DNA of 64,000 nucleotides. Origin: Diadema setosum. Its lineage: Eukaryota; Echinodermata; Echinoidea; Diadematoida; Diadematidae. The notes under the pieces were generated by a model. That model saw only the letters and a program-made list of their open reading frames with translations, was not told the DNA's origin and did not search any database. Location of the stretch: contig NC_092705.1 in the NCBI RefSeq assembly GCF_964275005.1, positions 3,845,825-3,909,824 on the forward strand, given 5' to 3'. Position numbers and translations under genes: made by a program. This document shows, in pieces, positions 12,119 to 24,371 of the stretch. Position 1 is the first letter of the stretch. Every line of letters starts with the position of its first letter.

Positions 12119-13926
12119 TAAGAGATAGAAAATGTCCAGTGATTATGAAAATGACTGCGGAGAAGTTATTTCAGTTGTCACAATAGTGGCGCCTTAAAAG
12201 TGATGCAGGTAATTAGGATAATTAGGTCATGTCGGGCTAAAGAGCGTATCCACTTAAACGATCATTACAGAAGTTGTCACTCCATTGGTCGCTACGCTTT
12301 TTTCTCTTTTGTATTAGTTGTTTTCGTCAGAAGATTAGCTGCATGTATAGGCTCTTGTGGTTCGTAATTAGTCTATTCAATTGATAATTATGATCCTGAA
12401 TTTGCATTTTTATGGTGATTCATCATTCTACTTTCTCTATTTACCAAATAGAGATATTTGGGGGATCGTATTACAAAACTATATAACTCAGTATAAATGA
12501 TAATATAGGGCGGAGAGCACACTTTTATATCGCACTCCCCCGATTGCAAATATACATGGTGGAACGTGATGTGACTAATGGAGAAATTATGAATTATAGA
12601 CGGCTAGCAATGAAAACCGGTAATGCATTGGTGAAAATATTGTAATAATAATTATAATCTGTTTGCAGGACATTGCAAAAATGCAAGGGGGAAGATATCT
12701 CTCAATTTGACCATTATACCAAGAAGCACGAATATAACACACACACAAAAAAATGAATGATTCCAAACAAATATTTACACTGGAGGCCACTACTGAGTAT
12801 TTACTCAACACAGAGCCGCGCGCCGTACGTTCCCCAACCGATGCTGCTTGAAAACGTCAACCGGCAATTTTCGGTGACTCTCAAGGATCGGGTGTCGAAG
12901 AATTCTCGGCTGTGTCAATGTTTTAATCAAATTGATTAAAATCTCCCGCCACGGGCCCCCGTTCAGAGTCCGTAGTCGTCCAGTCTAGACTCTTTAAACA
13001 CAATCAATCAAACGTGCGCTCGTCAGAATTATTATGCCTTCGCCCTAGCCTATTCATGATGATAGAAATCTGCTGATCCCCAGCATAGTAAGCAGTGTTC
13101 GAAACAACCCCTGTTGGCAAGATGAGCGATTGTAGTTTCCGGTTAGGTCACTTTTTTTTTTCACAAGTTGTTCTCTTTCAAAGATAAGAAATTCAACAGG
13201 TTACGAATCCAGGCCAAGATTATGGGACAATCCATTACCTGGACAGTGACTTGATTAATTTGACTTGAGCTCAAAAAATAGGTACAGAAGAAGATAAGAA
13301 GTTTCTGTTTCAAGTATTCTAAAAAAAGAAAAATGATAAAACAAGGAGTAAACAGTTCACGAGAAGTAAAAGTAGATAACGGAAGAGAAGGCCGAGAAAA
13401 GCGGACGTGTAAAGGCAATCCCCGTAAACAGACTGCTCGATAAATCTTATCGAATAAATACGTCTTGAAATTCGATTGAATAGTCCCTCCTGAGGAAAGT
13501 AAGCGCATTAAAGCTCCAATAACTGACTGGCACAATGTCACTAGACGTATCTATCACAGTTTTAATCAATAGCCGAAGACCGAAAGCGGATTCTCGAGTG
13601 TGAAGCTCAATAGTTTTATATGATCCGTAAGCGAACAGAAATGGCTGGCGAAACCATGTTTGGCCTTTCAGGAGAAAAAAAAAAAGATGGGAAAAATGAA
13701 GAAAACAGAACAACATAGATACCGTTTATTGATCCTTCGTGTGTTTATTTCTCTCTTTCTTTCTTTCGCTTTCTTAGCTGTTGAATTTGAATATGGTGAC
13801 ATATAATTCTGTTCTTGAACTGAATCTCTGTTGTTGTTGTTGTTGTGTTGCTATCCAGTTACATCGTAGAAATACGGTCAAAAATATTGTTTTACGTGAT
13901 CCAATGCGGGGAACATCTAAATGCAC
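12119..13926. other. No gene seen
   Basis: AT-rich with no recognisable exon or RNA gene. A short TTG-type repeat lies at about 13830-13845. Confidence 0.5.
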
Positions 13927-13941
13927 AACACACACACACAC

Positions 13942-13978
<37 letters not shown>
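13927..13978. repeat. (AC)n microsatellite
   Basis: AC array with one GC interruption, grading into CAAA. Confidence 0.95.
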
Positions 13979-14282
13979 AACACAATCACACAAAAAATGT
14001 CAGGAATATCAGCAATGAGGATTTCTGCGATGCCAAACACTCAAAATAATGGGCTTCTGAGAACTTGTTAGCCTCATAGAATAATTATTGAAAATATCGC
14101 ACCAAAAAGGCGTCTCTAACTAACCGCCCCTCTCCCTAATTTGTCCACTGTTCAAGCATTGGCGTGCCTTTGAAGCAAGTTCTTCATCGGTTTGGGACGA
14201 CTGTTATTGGAGCCAACATTTCCGTCATCACGTCTGATATTTCAAATGCGGAAGGTCAATTTATTTCGGTTTCAAAGATTGA

Positions 14283-14515
14283 ATAAAAAAGAACAAACTT
14301 ACACACAGAAATGGAAGAGAATGAAGTGCAGAAAAGAAGTGACACGGAGAGCTCGAGCAAAAGGAACAAGTTCAGAATTGAGATAGAAAAAGGAGAAGGA
14401 GATGAATACGGATAAAGGGGGAAAGAAATAAGAGAGACGGAAAGGGAAAGAAGGAGAGAGTGAAAGGCCCATAGAGGGAGAAGGGGAGAGGAAAGGAATG
14501 GTAGAAAGAGAGTTA
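14283..14515. repeat. Long polypurine-biased tract
   Basis: The plus strand is strongly A/G-biased for over 200 bases, with few pyrimidines and no single repeat unit. The minus-strand open frame here (rich in S, L, F, P) is a by-product of this bias. Confidence 0.7.
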
Positions 14516-14670
14516 CATGACATTGGAGCAGGATCGAGTGGACCCGTTTTTTTTTTAAACAATGATGAGCTGATGGTCGTCGTTGATATGTCATGAATAC
14601 CTTGAAGTGAAACGTGCAACCAATTTTAATTATCTCTCCTTTCAAATTACCGCTGCCCCGCGGGACGGTG

Positions 14671-14671
<1 letters not shown>

Positions 14672-14726
<55 letters not shown>

Positions 14727-14746
14727 TATGGGTGGATGTGTGTGTG

Positions 14747-14793
<47 letters not shown>
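14672..14793. repeat. (GT)n then (TA)n compound microsatellite
   Basis: A GT array of about 50 bases, a transitional GTAT section, then a pure TA array from about 14753. Confidence 0.95.
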
Positions 14794-14795
<2 letters not shown>

Positions 14796-14797
<2 letters not shown>

Positions 14798-14905
14798 GGC
14801 TCGACAAAACTTTTGTTTTTGGCGAACCATTCGGGCCACTATAAACTTTGAATTTGAAATTTTGTTGCCACTCCCACCAAAAAAAAAAAAAAAAAAAAAA
14901 AAAAA
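14796..14905 (+). repeat. Dispersed GGGCTCGACA repeat with A-run, copy 1
   Basis: It begins GGGCTCGACAAAACTTTTG and contains the GGCGAACC...CGGGCCACT motif. A related piece is at 30606-30756. It ends in an A run of about 27 bases (14879-14905), giving a retroposed look, although the A run may be independent. Confidence 0.4.
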
Positions 14906-15373
14906 TTGTAGTGACCCAAAAAATGAAATATGAAAATTCGTTCTTTATTGTAGCTACTTGATCCAGCCACCGAAAGATAGCCTTTTTATTTATACAGAAT
15001 TCTATCCTTACTCACTAATTCTTGTGTTACATGTGACATCTGCAGTAGATGTGAACGTATTCAGTCCACTACATTTGTCCAAAAATTAGTACACTCGTGT
15101 GACGGTTACGTGAATGTCTTTTTGTTTTGGTTTACAATTAAAAATATATACAAATAAGGAGGCTGGCCAATCCGCTTTTTCTTTTTTTTTAATGGAAAGA
15201 TCATGTGGAATAGGGTGGAAACATGCAAATGTACCTAGCAACAACCTGTACATCATAATAGATGTACATGTGTGTGTTCGTGTATAAAACTGACAGAGAG
15301 ATAAAAAAAAAATACGGAGACAGAAAGAGACGTGAGCGAGGAGAGAGTGAGTGAAAGAAAGTAAGAAAACGAG

Positions 15374-15394
15374 GAGAGAGAGAGAGAGAGAGAG
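15374..15394. repeat. (GA)n in a purine-rich patch
   Basis: A pure GA run inside an A/G-rich stretch spanning roughly 15290-15405. Confidence 0.85.
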
Positions 15395-15454
15395 GGAGTA
15401 AGAAGATAAATAACATATTAATAAAGTGGACATTCTCTAATTAAAGCCATATGT

Positions 15455-15617
15455 GCCCTGTTGCATAAAACCCTTACTGCTGGACTTACCGCTCTTTTCT
15501 AGCGGTAAGTCTTCAAATTAGCAGTAAAGCTTATAATCCTTGATGCTGATTGGCTGTGACGCCTAATTTTGACGGTAGTTACCATTGAAATTCAACGGTA
15601 AATTTTATGTAACGGGC
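15455..15617. mobile_element. 163-bp MITE with imperfect inverted ends
   Basis: The left end GCCCTGTTGCATAAAA and the right end TTTTATGTAACGGGC are inverted repeats with a few differences. Inside, a second inverted pair (ACTTACCGCT / AGCGGTAAGT) lies at about 15484-15510. Non-coding; target duplication not determined. Confidence 0.6.
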
Positions 15618-16518
15618 CAATGGACGAGCGTGCCGACATTACGCTAGGTATTCCTTCTTCGACATTTCCTGAATATCTATATGCTGGGGGAAACCCATTC
15701 TTTGATATTTCCTGAACTTCATCCCGCCCTGCAAAAGAAAAAAAAAACTGTCCAATATTGCAAATGCACCAAGGATACTACGAACTTTAACTCAGAACTG
15801 ATTGTTCTGCAACTCACCACTTTCTTGTCATATTTTCATCGCACATGATTACACCCTCCTTTGATCAATGGAGGTACATCAAGATAAACTGTCTCCACAT
15901 GGCGGACGCCACGGGTACATTAAGATTAAAAAAACAAACTGAATACTTTCTGATCGTGTCCACCCTGTTTAGAACGAAAATATCCAATATTATGATCTCT
16001 CAACACTACAGCTGCAGCAGCCCAACGGCTATGCTTAAGTGGGGGTGGGCGTGTTGATTAGATGGCGGAGAAATGGTGAGAAAGAGATCGCAAGGGCATA
16101 CTAATACAATAGGTCAACACTGGACCGTGCGAATACCTGTTGCATTTGCAAACGCTATGCTCTCTATCATGCGTAGTCAAATAATAATGAATGGAATTCT
16201 TAGGATATTCTTAGCAATATACAGACTGGAATCTAGCAATTCCAACCTTGTGCACTAACCTTTTTACGGAAAATTTGGGGGGAAAATTACGTTTTATGTA
16301 AGTTTTCCTGATAGTCTCAGATCTCAATAAACACGGAGTGTAGCTGTTGATTCAAGGTCTCACGGCTATTTTGAGAGAGGGAGTCATTTTCATCATCACT
16401 GGACATTTCCTATCTTTTACTCATGAGATGCAAGGAGTCTTGTATATACAAACCTATGTAGAGCCAACGGGACTAAAAAACCTGCACACAGCAAATCACT
16501 CCGCACTTTCCTCTTCTC
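15618..16518. other. No gene seen
   Basis: No exon, RNA gene or element that I can support. Confidence 0.5.
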
Positions 16519-16627
16519 ATTTCTCATTTCATTTCCAACAATACAACACGTTCTCATACACAAAATAACACAATATCAATACAACGTGATAACAAAGAAA
16601 AATACGTAAAATTAACAATACTATACG
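16519..16627 (-). repeat. Dispersed retroelement-like 3' end, copy 2
   Basis: Closely similar to 11100-11191, with the same short tandem tail on the side expected for a minus-strand 3' end. A C-run follows it. Confidence 0.5.
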
Positions 16628-16787
16628 CTCCCCCCCCCCCCCCGTCATGCATACATAATTATACAGGAAGCGAATAACAATAATGAAATCAACCATGATG
16701 GGTCGGTACATATCAAGCGAAATTGAAATGAATAATATAATGATAATAGTAATTATCATCATCATCATCATGAAAATTATAATCATG

Positions 16788-16828
16788 ATCATAATCATAA
16801 TCATAATCATAATCATAATCATAATCAT
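16788..16828. repeat. (ATAATC)n hexanucleotide repeat
   Basis: About seven perfect units, preceded by a shorter ATC repeat. Confidence 0.9.
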
Positions 16829-16829
16829 G

Positions 16830-19800
16830 ACTAAAGGAAAATACTGAACCAGGAAAGAAGTGAGCTATAGGCAACTGTTTCACACCCTTTAAAAAAAAAT
16901 CACCCTCAATGATAACATACTTCACTTGTGATAGCGCCGGCAGTTTTCTCATTCCCTCTCTCCGTTATATCCTTCATGAAACACCTACGTTCTAATCAGG
17001 TATACTAGTATTATATTTATAATTATTCTGGATATTCATCCATTTGGTTGCCTTTCGTTACGTACTCAAAACGTACCTTTATGTTTGTACTCCGTCATGT
17101 CCGTAAAAAAAAAAATGTAGTTTAAAAATTACCCCCCCCCCCCCCACTACTCCGATGAGTGTTCCTCTTCGACACAGTGTACCTCTGTGCCTATAAGCAT
17201 TATAAACATTACCTTAACTACTAAGAGCATCTCTGGGAGGGCCGGGGAGGCGCAAAACATTTAATTGGATGGGCTCTCAGGACGAAAGAGTGACCCCTTC
17301 CCTCCTTCCGAAACGTAATAGTATTCACAGGGAATCCCGACTGAGTTTAAACATTGCTAAACAGAAAACGTGCTTGTTCATTTTACAATATCGCACGTGC
17401 GGGAAAGTCGTCCAGAACGGCATTCACTTCACCATCCGCTCTGCAAATATTTTATCAGTCAATGTACTTCACACATGCATGGGGGTAAAGAGTGAAGAAG
17501 ATGAAGAAGAACTGAGCAACTGTTTGGAAGCAGCTGTAGAACTGACGTGATTATCCGAAGAATGTCTTCTAGACATCTTGGGATTGCCCTCTGTTATAAA
17601 AGACTTGTCAATATAACTGATCAAAGGATGTGGACATTATGAAAAAACGGCTATCATGGCGGGCAAAAAAAAATTAGCAACAGATGCAACTTTTTACAGA
17701 AGCACCTCACCAATTCATCCTGTGTGTTTAGGTCAACAATTCACGTCATTAAGACCGGAAAGAATTAATTTGAATTTAATGATATTCAACTCTATATCAC
17801 TAGGTGATCATTTTCATCGTTTAGAAATTGATAAAACGGGATTCGTCGGTATAGTGGAACATAGACATGTTGACAACATGTCACCGTGAAATGAATTGCA
17901 TTCAAGTCTTCCGCCATTTCTTCCAACATTACTCTGCCATTATTTCACCAAAACCAGCATACCCGCGAAATATACGGAGGACCGAAATCAAGAGATATAC
18001 GAAACGTACGCAGGCAGACCACTCAAAGAAAATCTAAAAGCCACAAAATTCAAATTTCAGTTGAGGTTTCTATAAGGTTCGATTGAAGTTCAGTACATAT
18101 GTTGTTGCTGCTGTTGTTGATGGTGTTGTTGTTGATTATCTTCATTCTATTCGATTTTGTTTATTTCTTCACTTAAATTATCTTTAACAAATATGTATCA
18201 TGTAACGTGATTTATCCCTGGATGTTCCTTCATAAGAATATCATGACACGACGGCAGTGTCTGCCAGGGGCTATTTGATTGGTTTCAGCAGACTTCTATA
18301 CGATCCTCAAGGCGAATCCGTGAAGGAATCATTTCCATGGCAACGCATTTTACGTGCAGACAATGTCTTATCCATGGAAACTTAACTTAAAAAGAAAATC
18401 ACCATAAGAATTCACAACCAATATTGTACATGATCATGCTCTCATCAAATAAAGGAATTAAGCAAAAGAGATCGTTGCTAACTTCTGCGCGTCGATGCGG
18501 ATAATTACTATCTTCAGACACACGCAGATAATCATGATCGTGGGAGAAGATATCTCAAGTTTATTGTCATTCATAAGTAACTGAATCTGTGCCGTAAAAC
18601 TTTGAAAACACATTGCCGTCTTTCTTCTCTATAGACGCTTGAGATGAATCACACCAATCCCCACATATCGATTTGAAAAGCGATCTTGTACTTCACATTA
18701 TGAGAAAACTTTCAAAACTAAGACAATACCCAATTCGATGCCTATAACTTATCAATACTAACATGAGTAGAGTTCAGCGGGGGAATAATATGTCATGAAA
18801 CAAACAAAACATGTGATGTGTTTGAGAGTGTTCATAGCAATGCCAATCGAGTCATCCACAATTTCTTAATAATGCTGCCATCTTATTGTTGCAAATATTT
18901 TAAACATAAACACTGTATTTCTGACTCAAATTATTATCACGTAAGTATATACAATAATGATGATCATTATGTGATAAGATAAGGTGATTGCGAATATTTC
19001 TTCTTTTTATGAAGAGAAAGAAACTTATTGAAATTTATATATATATATATGCGTGTGTGTGTGTGTGTATGTGTGTGTATTGCATAAAATGATATAATTA
19101 TCGGAAGGAATAAAAAGAATAAAAATTTCAAAATCGAGCAATTGATGTCGGACGAGTTTTGGGGGCTTTTGTGGTGACAGGCTACATACGTGTATAATCA
19201 TTATTATGTTTATTTGCTTGTTTCTCTGACTTTTTGAGATCTTTGTATACTAGTATCTTACATATCATCAATCTATCAGTTACTGATAACAACCCTGCGT
19301 TTTCAAGTGTTTGGCATCTGGGCAGAAACCGGCTCGTCGGTAAAACATAGCTGGTTACATCACCTCTTGAGACAACAAACCAATATATGGGGTTATATTG
19401 CCCGCCCAAATATTTACAGAGTTAGGCAACGGATATTTGCAAAGGGCCACTTAAGCCAACAGCTGAATGGAACCTAATGACGGGAATATATTTTGGATAA
19501 ATCTCCCATCGCTCTGCTCTATCGTGTGAGCTCCGAACGTATTCCCCTCATTTTTTTTTAATTTCATAGCCATAATATAGGCCTACCAGCGGCTCATATC
19601 AACCCTCTATCTTGCATCGAAAGCGATCAGCACTCCGAGGGCAAATCGACAAAACTGCCAAAGGTTTAAGAATTATTTGGTAAAATCAGTGTAGCTTATT
19701 GCCGGTACCATAGATCAAAATGACTTGATCGGTGTTATATTTTCTTTTTTGTAGACAGCTTCATATAAACCGAAGCTAGTTGAAGATTCAGTCCTAGAGC

Positions 19801-20049
19801 TATATAAGGAAAATATATTTCACAAAATTCTATTTGTTTTTTTGGAAAAAAAAGTGCACATTTTAATCGACTTGTCACTGACTTATGTTAGGGATAATAT
19901 CATTCCCCTTGCATTCTGAAAGAGATAAGTCAAGTGTTCTTTCATTATGCGAGAAAAGTGAAGATATGTTGAAAGTTTTCTTTATATCGTTCTACACACA
20001 TGACATCAGAAGATGAAGCAGTCTTCTCACCCAGCAGTGACTTAGCAGA
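16830..20049. other. No gene seen
   Basis: C run near 17133, short TGTTG repeats near 18100-18135 and a small TA/GT repeat near 19038-19078. The open frames at 17269-17550 and 17656-17889 show no recognisable domain or splice context. Confidence 0.5.
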
Positions 20050-20163
20050 AACTTTTTAAAAAATCATAACTTTTTGAACGGAAAGTCCGATTTTCATCAA
20101 ACTCTCAATTTGTGTTCTACCAATATCAGTCAATCCCCGTGTCCTTGAAGGTGAACTTGTCCT
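20050..20163. mobile_element. Partial TTAA-type MITE, family C (one end only)
   Basis: Only one end is recognisable: it terminates GGTGAACTTGTCCT followed by TTAA at 20164-20167. The inverted reading, TTAA-AGGACAAGTTCACC, is of the T2/Kolobok-like type. The opposite end is missing or too diverged to place, so the left limit is arbitrary. Confidence 0.45.
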
Positions 20164-20729
20164 TTAAAGTGGAGAGCCTTGATAAAAGAAACGACCTGTA
20201 ATGGAAAGCTTGTTGCCCATGTTGTTAATTTTGTTGTTCTTTCTCTACGGTTCCCCACGTTACACAGAAACAATCAGAGAAGGGCCGAGAAGTACAGTCA
20301 TCCAAAAGAAAGAACCGATACATCTTTAAAGCAGCCCCAAGTGCGAGAGAGGATTTTCGAGCTGGCATCCACGTACATAATTAAGAGCGGATTATGATAC
20401 CGTAGATTCCACTTCCTCCACTTTTTAAGAATCCAAAGCTTGAGGAATTTACCCTCACCTATTGGGATGCTGCACAAACAACCGCTTTTCCCTGCACTCG
20501 AGTGAATACGCTATATAATTCTTTGACTTGTCCAGAAATCCGAAATAAAGTGGCACAGAAGGTGACTATTCATGAGCAAAGATAGTACACGCTTGTCCTT
20601 TCCACTCGTAGTAGTTTCAGAGGTGACGATTATCACACTTTGTCAGCACACTTCACTGCATCAGCTTTGTGGGCAAATTCAAGGTAAACACATGTTGATC
20701 CTTATGGTTGTGGCATTGCAGACTACTAT

Positions 20730-20776
20730 AAACAAACACACAAACAAACAAACAAACAAACAAACAAACAAACAAA
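20730..20776. repeat. (CAAA)n microsatellite
   Basis: Ten or so CAAA units. Confidence 0.9.
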
Positions 20777-21490
20777 AAGAGCAATGCTTGCACTCTAAAA
20801 CCACAATTATATTGAAGCCTGCAAACAACAGCAGCAACAACACTGTAGCAACTAATGTTATCGGATAAATTGTTGCCACATCATATTAAATAAGCCAAAT
20901 AATTGCACATACTCCCATTGCCATTTTTCTTCCTCGCTGTATAATAATTTACGCACAAACTTCAACTTCAAATACCACGTGCAAGAATTTCAGACACGTT
21001 TCTTATAGCGTACACAGATATTGAAAACCTGCTTTGATGTAAGCCCGTGCACGACTTGTCTATCTATCAAGATGTTTGAAAGGTCATCATGAAGTGAATA
21101 ACTGTCACGTGATTTGTCAAAATACATACGAAACGGCGTGACCAAGTGCTAAAAAGGGGGCAAGGAGAAATACGCTAAAACGCATGGCACGACGATCGCT
21201 TGACGATGAAACGCGTACTGCCATGCACAAAATTTCGCAGTCAACGGCAGGTGTACTTGATACTACGGATTAACGTTTGAATACAAATTGAATATTTGGA
21301 TATGGATTTATGAGGATTGCCAAAGTAGCAGCACTCTCGCTTGACTTGAGCCTAGTTGACATTTCACTTTCTGTATCTTAAGCAAACATAGATAAGACCA
21401 CACATGTTCACTTGACTGCTGGAAATACAAAACATGTACATAAGAAAACAAATTGAAACAAAGGAACCGGTGTACAAACCACGCAGATGC
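20777..21490. other. No gene seen
   Basis: Ordinary AT-rich sequence without exon or repeat signal. Confidence 0.5.
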
Positions 21491-21577
21491 ACTATAAAAG
21501 CTTGATCATGCACGGCTCGCCGTGGAAGCAGCATTCGACGCAACTAATTAAGATTTCCAAAATACATGAGGGTGAGA
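21491..21577 (+). promoter_or_regulatory. Weak core-promoter candidate (TATA plus donor-like site)
   Basis: CTATAAAAGC at about 21491 is a good TATA match. A donor-like GG|GTGAGA follows at about 21571. The ATG at 21509 lies too close to the TATA box to be in the transcript under usual spacing. No coding continuation is seen. Confidence 0.2.
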
Positions 21578-22310
21578 GGGAAGAGCCACAGAAAGACAAA
21601 AGCTGTATTACTTTCGGTGTAAAAGATGTTTTGACACACAAAAGAAATGTATGAACACAACAGCTATGATTAAGGACAAGTTATACTCAAAGGAAGGAGT
21701 AAACTGCCTACCTCGTCGACGGAGGGTGCGCGAGGAACTTAGATAAAGGCGAAAGTTGCTAGAAACGACAAGTATCATCAAAATACCGCGTAGTATACCA
21801 ATACGTGCGATCAAGAGATAAAGAAATCTCAATTATAGACATCCGCATACAGTACTATGCTCTCTAAAGCATTGGGTACATAAACAGCTCTGTACGAGCA
21901 AGGAGCTTCGAACACATGCTCTTTGGTACAAGGGCAGAATGATCAGTCACTAATGCAAAACATCAGCCACGTTTCGCAAGGAATTGATTGTATAGGAATA
22001 TGATGCTGACCGTTTCTACGGCTACCATCAGACGCCTCTGTCGTCAACACGAAGCCGTACAAAAGTCATTGTACAGACGATAGGGAGTTCATCTCCGAGG
22101 GGAAAAAGAAAACATGATCAAGAAGACAAATGCAACTCGACTCAACGCTCCAGGTTTTATCGCTGCAGTGGTCACAGAACTTGGCAAAGAATCTTGAATG
22201 AGCCATAAAATGGGGGACAGGGTCACTGCTACATGTTCCTGGCAACACAATTCGCGTATCTTACGGGAGAGTACACTTCTTCAGTCTAAACACAGCCCGA
22301 TCGATTACGT

Positions 22311-22499
22311 TATAAAGGCTCTATAAAAGCGTTCTAAATCACCGCCTAATAATACACCGACGGAGTTACAAATTAATCCCGTACCGATCCCACGATATCT
22401 AATTAGGTCCGATTGTCCCGCGCGCAGTGCGCAGACGACCGCTCGCCTGTCATCTCTCACTCAGAGTAATTTTGCGTATATTATGTGAAAAAGGTAAGT
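22311..22499 (+). promoter_or_regulatory. TATA box and possible non-coding first exon with consensus donor
   Basis: Two TATA-like boxes (about 22311 and 22322-22329, TATAAAAG) precede a CpG-rich leader that ends AAG followed by GTAAGT (donor at 22494-22499). The spacing fits transcription starting around 22350 and a 5' untranslated exon of about 140 bases. The only ATG near the end is followed at once by a stop codon, so the exon would be non-coding. No downstream exon was recognised. AGGTAAGT is expected by chance about once per window per strand, so the case rests on its combination with the TATA box and the CpG content. Confidence 0.35.
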
Positions 22500-23981
22500 C
22501 TTTCAGAAAAAAAAAATGCCAATCGAATTTAGTCCGTCGATCTCTTAACACTCTCAATAGAAATTACTGGGGCGACTTTCCCTTTGCCAACAGAAACACC
22601 GAAACGTATGAAGTAGGCACAAGATGATTATTTTATAGTAACTGCAGCGAATGTTAATCAGCACTGAAGTGAAGCAACCGTAACAAGCCAACCAGTAGAT
22701 TCATAAGAATGGTAAAGTTACCCCGACGCAGACGATTAATCCAGAAGTGGGTGTCAATTCAACGTCTGAAATTACATGGTTCAACCCTCTCAAAATTCTG
22801 ACATTTCTTCTTATTCACAGCCTAATGAGCGCGCACACACGCACACACACAAATCCTGTGATACTTAAATGCACACGTGCTTATGTACAATAAATTATGT
22901 ATTCTATCAATTCACTTGCCAATCGAATACTTGTGCGTTACAGATAATAATATTACTGGCCGATGAAATATCATTCTGTACTGCGAAACGAATCCGTTCG
23001 TCTCCAAATGAAGTTCTCGTTTTCTTTGGGTTCAAATTCAACCACGATAGGAGTGAATTCTGTTTTTATTCGTTTGGGGGTTACCGTGTATGCGTAAATG
23101 AAACACGTAATGAGAACACCCCCTCCCCTAGCTCCGCCTCCCCATCCTTTTATCTCGCTTCGCATACAACGCCCCGGTTTAATGAGTCATGTATGGTGCC
23201 TAAACTATTGAAAAACAAAGCAGGTTTTTTTCTTTGTTCTGTTTTGTTTTCGTTTTGTTTTGTATGTGGTATCCTTTCTTCCATTCTGTTTGTACGTGAG
23301 TTTTGTGTGTGTTGTTATAGATGTGAAAAAAAAAATACTCACAAACACTGATTCCAAATCTACAAAATAGAAGTGATTAATGAATTCGTTGTCTTCGCCT
23401 GCGCGTCACCTCAATAAAATCCCCTTGAGGCGCCTCAGTGGACAAAATGTTCCAATAATAACATGATGCCTTCGGCTTGTAGGACGGTTTTCTCATAGCA
23501 ACCTAAGTGGGCGTTCCCATGAATGTACCCGATACTGCATTGCCTCCGTCTTTGGCTAGAAGGATATCTTGGGCGATACAATTCGAACTCATCACCGTCC
23601 CGTTGCACACCCGTTGTGCTATATGCATGAGGGGGAGAGAGTTCCTCGACACGCACGCACCACCGGACGATGAACACTCATGAAATATAAAACGTATTCT
23701 TTGTCTACTGAGTATACGTGTTGAACACAGAAGACACAATCACAGGAAATAATGACGGAAGCCTGGTAGTATCTGGGTAACAGCGAATTCATTCGTTTGA
23801 ATATAATAATATGATTCTTTTTCTGTCTTCCTATTTTCCTCCCATTCTGTTGCCTCCCTCTCTCTTCTTTCTCGCTCCATTTCTCTCATTAATACGCATA
23901 TACGTAAACATACACTCTTTCTCGCCCCTCATGCAGTTATCATTTCATTGTGATAAACGTGGTAATATCGCAACTTCTTAA
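22500..23981. other. No gene supported
   Basis: The 160-codon open frame at 22869-23351 looks like a chance frame, with no domain and a low-complexity end. CT-rich sequence runs near 23820-23890. Confidence 0.45.
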
Positions 23982-24367
23982 AGGGATCGTATACATGTAG
24001 TTTTGGTTGAGAACTAATTTCAGGTTTCTAACATTTTTTGGTGAGATAATGAGAAACCTCTTATAAAATATGACATAGCATATAATTCTATGAGGAATTC
24101 AACATTCATTTGATGAAAATTGGTTTTGAAATGGCTGAGATATCCAAAAAAAGAGAGATTCTAATAAAGTGTGGGACCCACACTTTAACGATCGCTTTGT
24201 TCTACTTTGTTTTGAATGTTTCAATAATTCCAAACCCGATTTTCATCAAATAAACTTTGAATTCCTCCTAAAATGGTATGCTCTGTACTACATCATAAGT
24301 GTTTTCTTGGTATCTCGCAAAAAGTTAAAAGCCCAATTCTCATCTCAACCAATACTGTATCATCCCT
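23982..24367. mobile_element. TTAA-flanked palindromic MITE, family A copy 1
   Basis: TTAA lies at 23978-23981 and at 24368-24371. The element begins AGGGATCGTA and ends ATCATCCCT. The two halves are inverted versions of each other over most of 386 bp, meeting near the GGGACCCAC centre at about 24174, so a transcript could fold into one long imperfect hairpin. The TTAA target and AAGGG ends resemble T2/Kolobok MITEs. Diverged copies are at 38990 and 52047. Confidence 0.8.
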
Positions 24368-24371
24368 TTAA

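Noticed and set aside
14256-14807. 183-codon minus-strand frame
   Set aside because: Runs through AT and AC microsatellites and a polypyrimidine strand; composition artefact.
22869-23351. 160-codon open frame
   Set aside because: No recognisable domain, T-rich hydrophobic tail, length within chance expectation for a window of this size.
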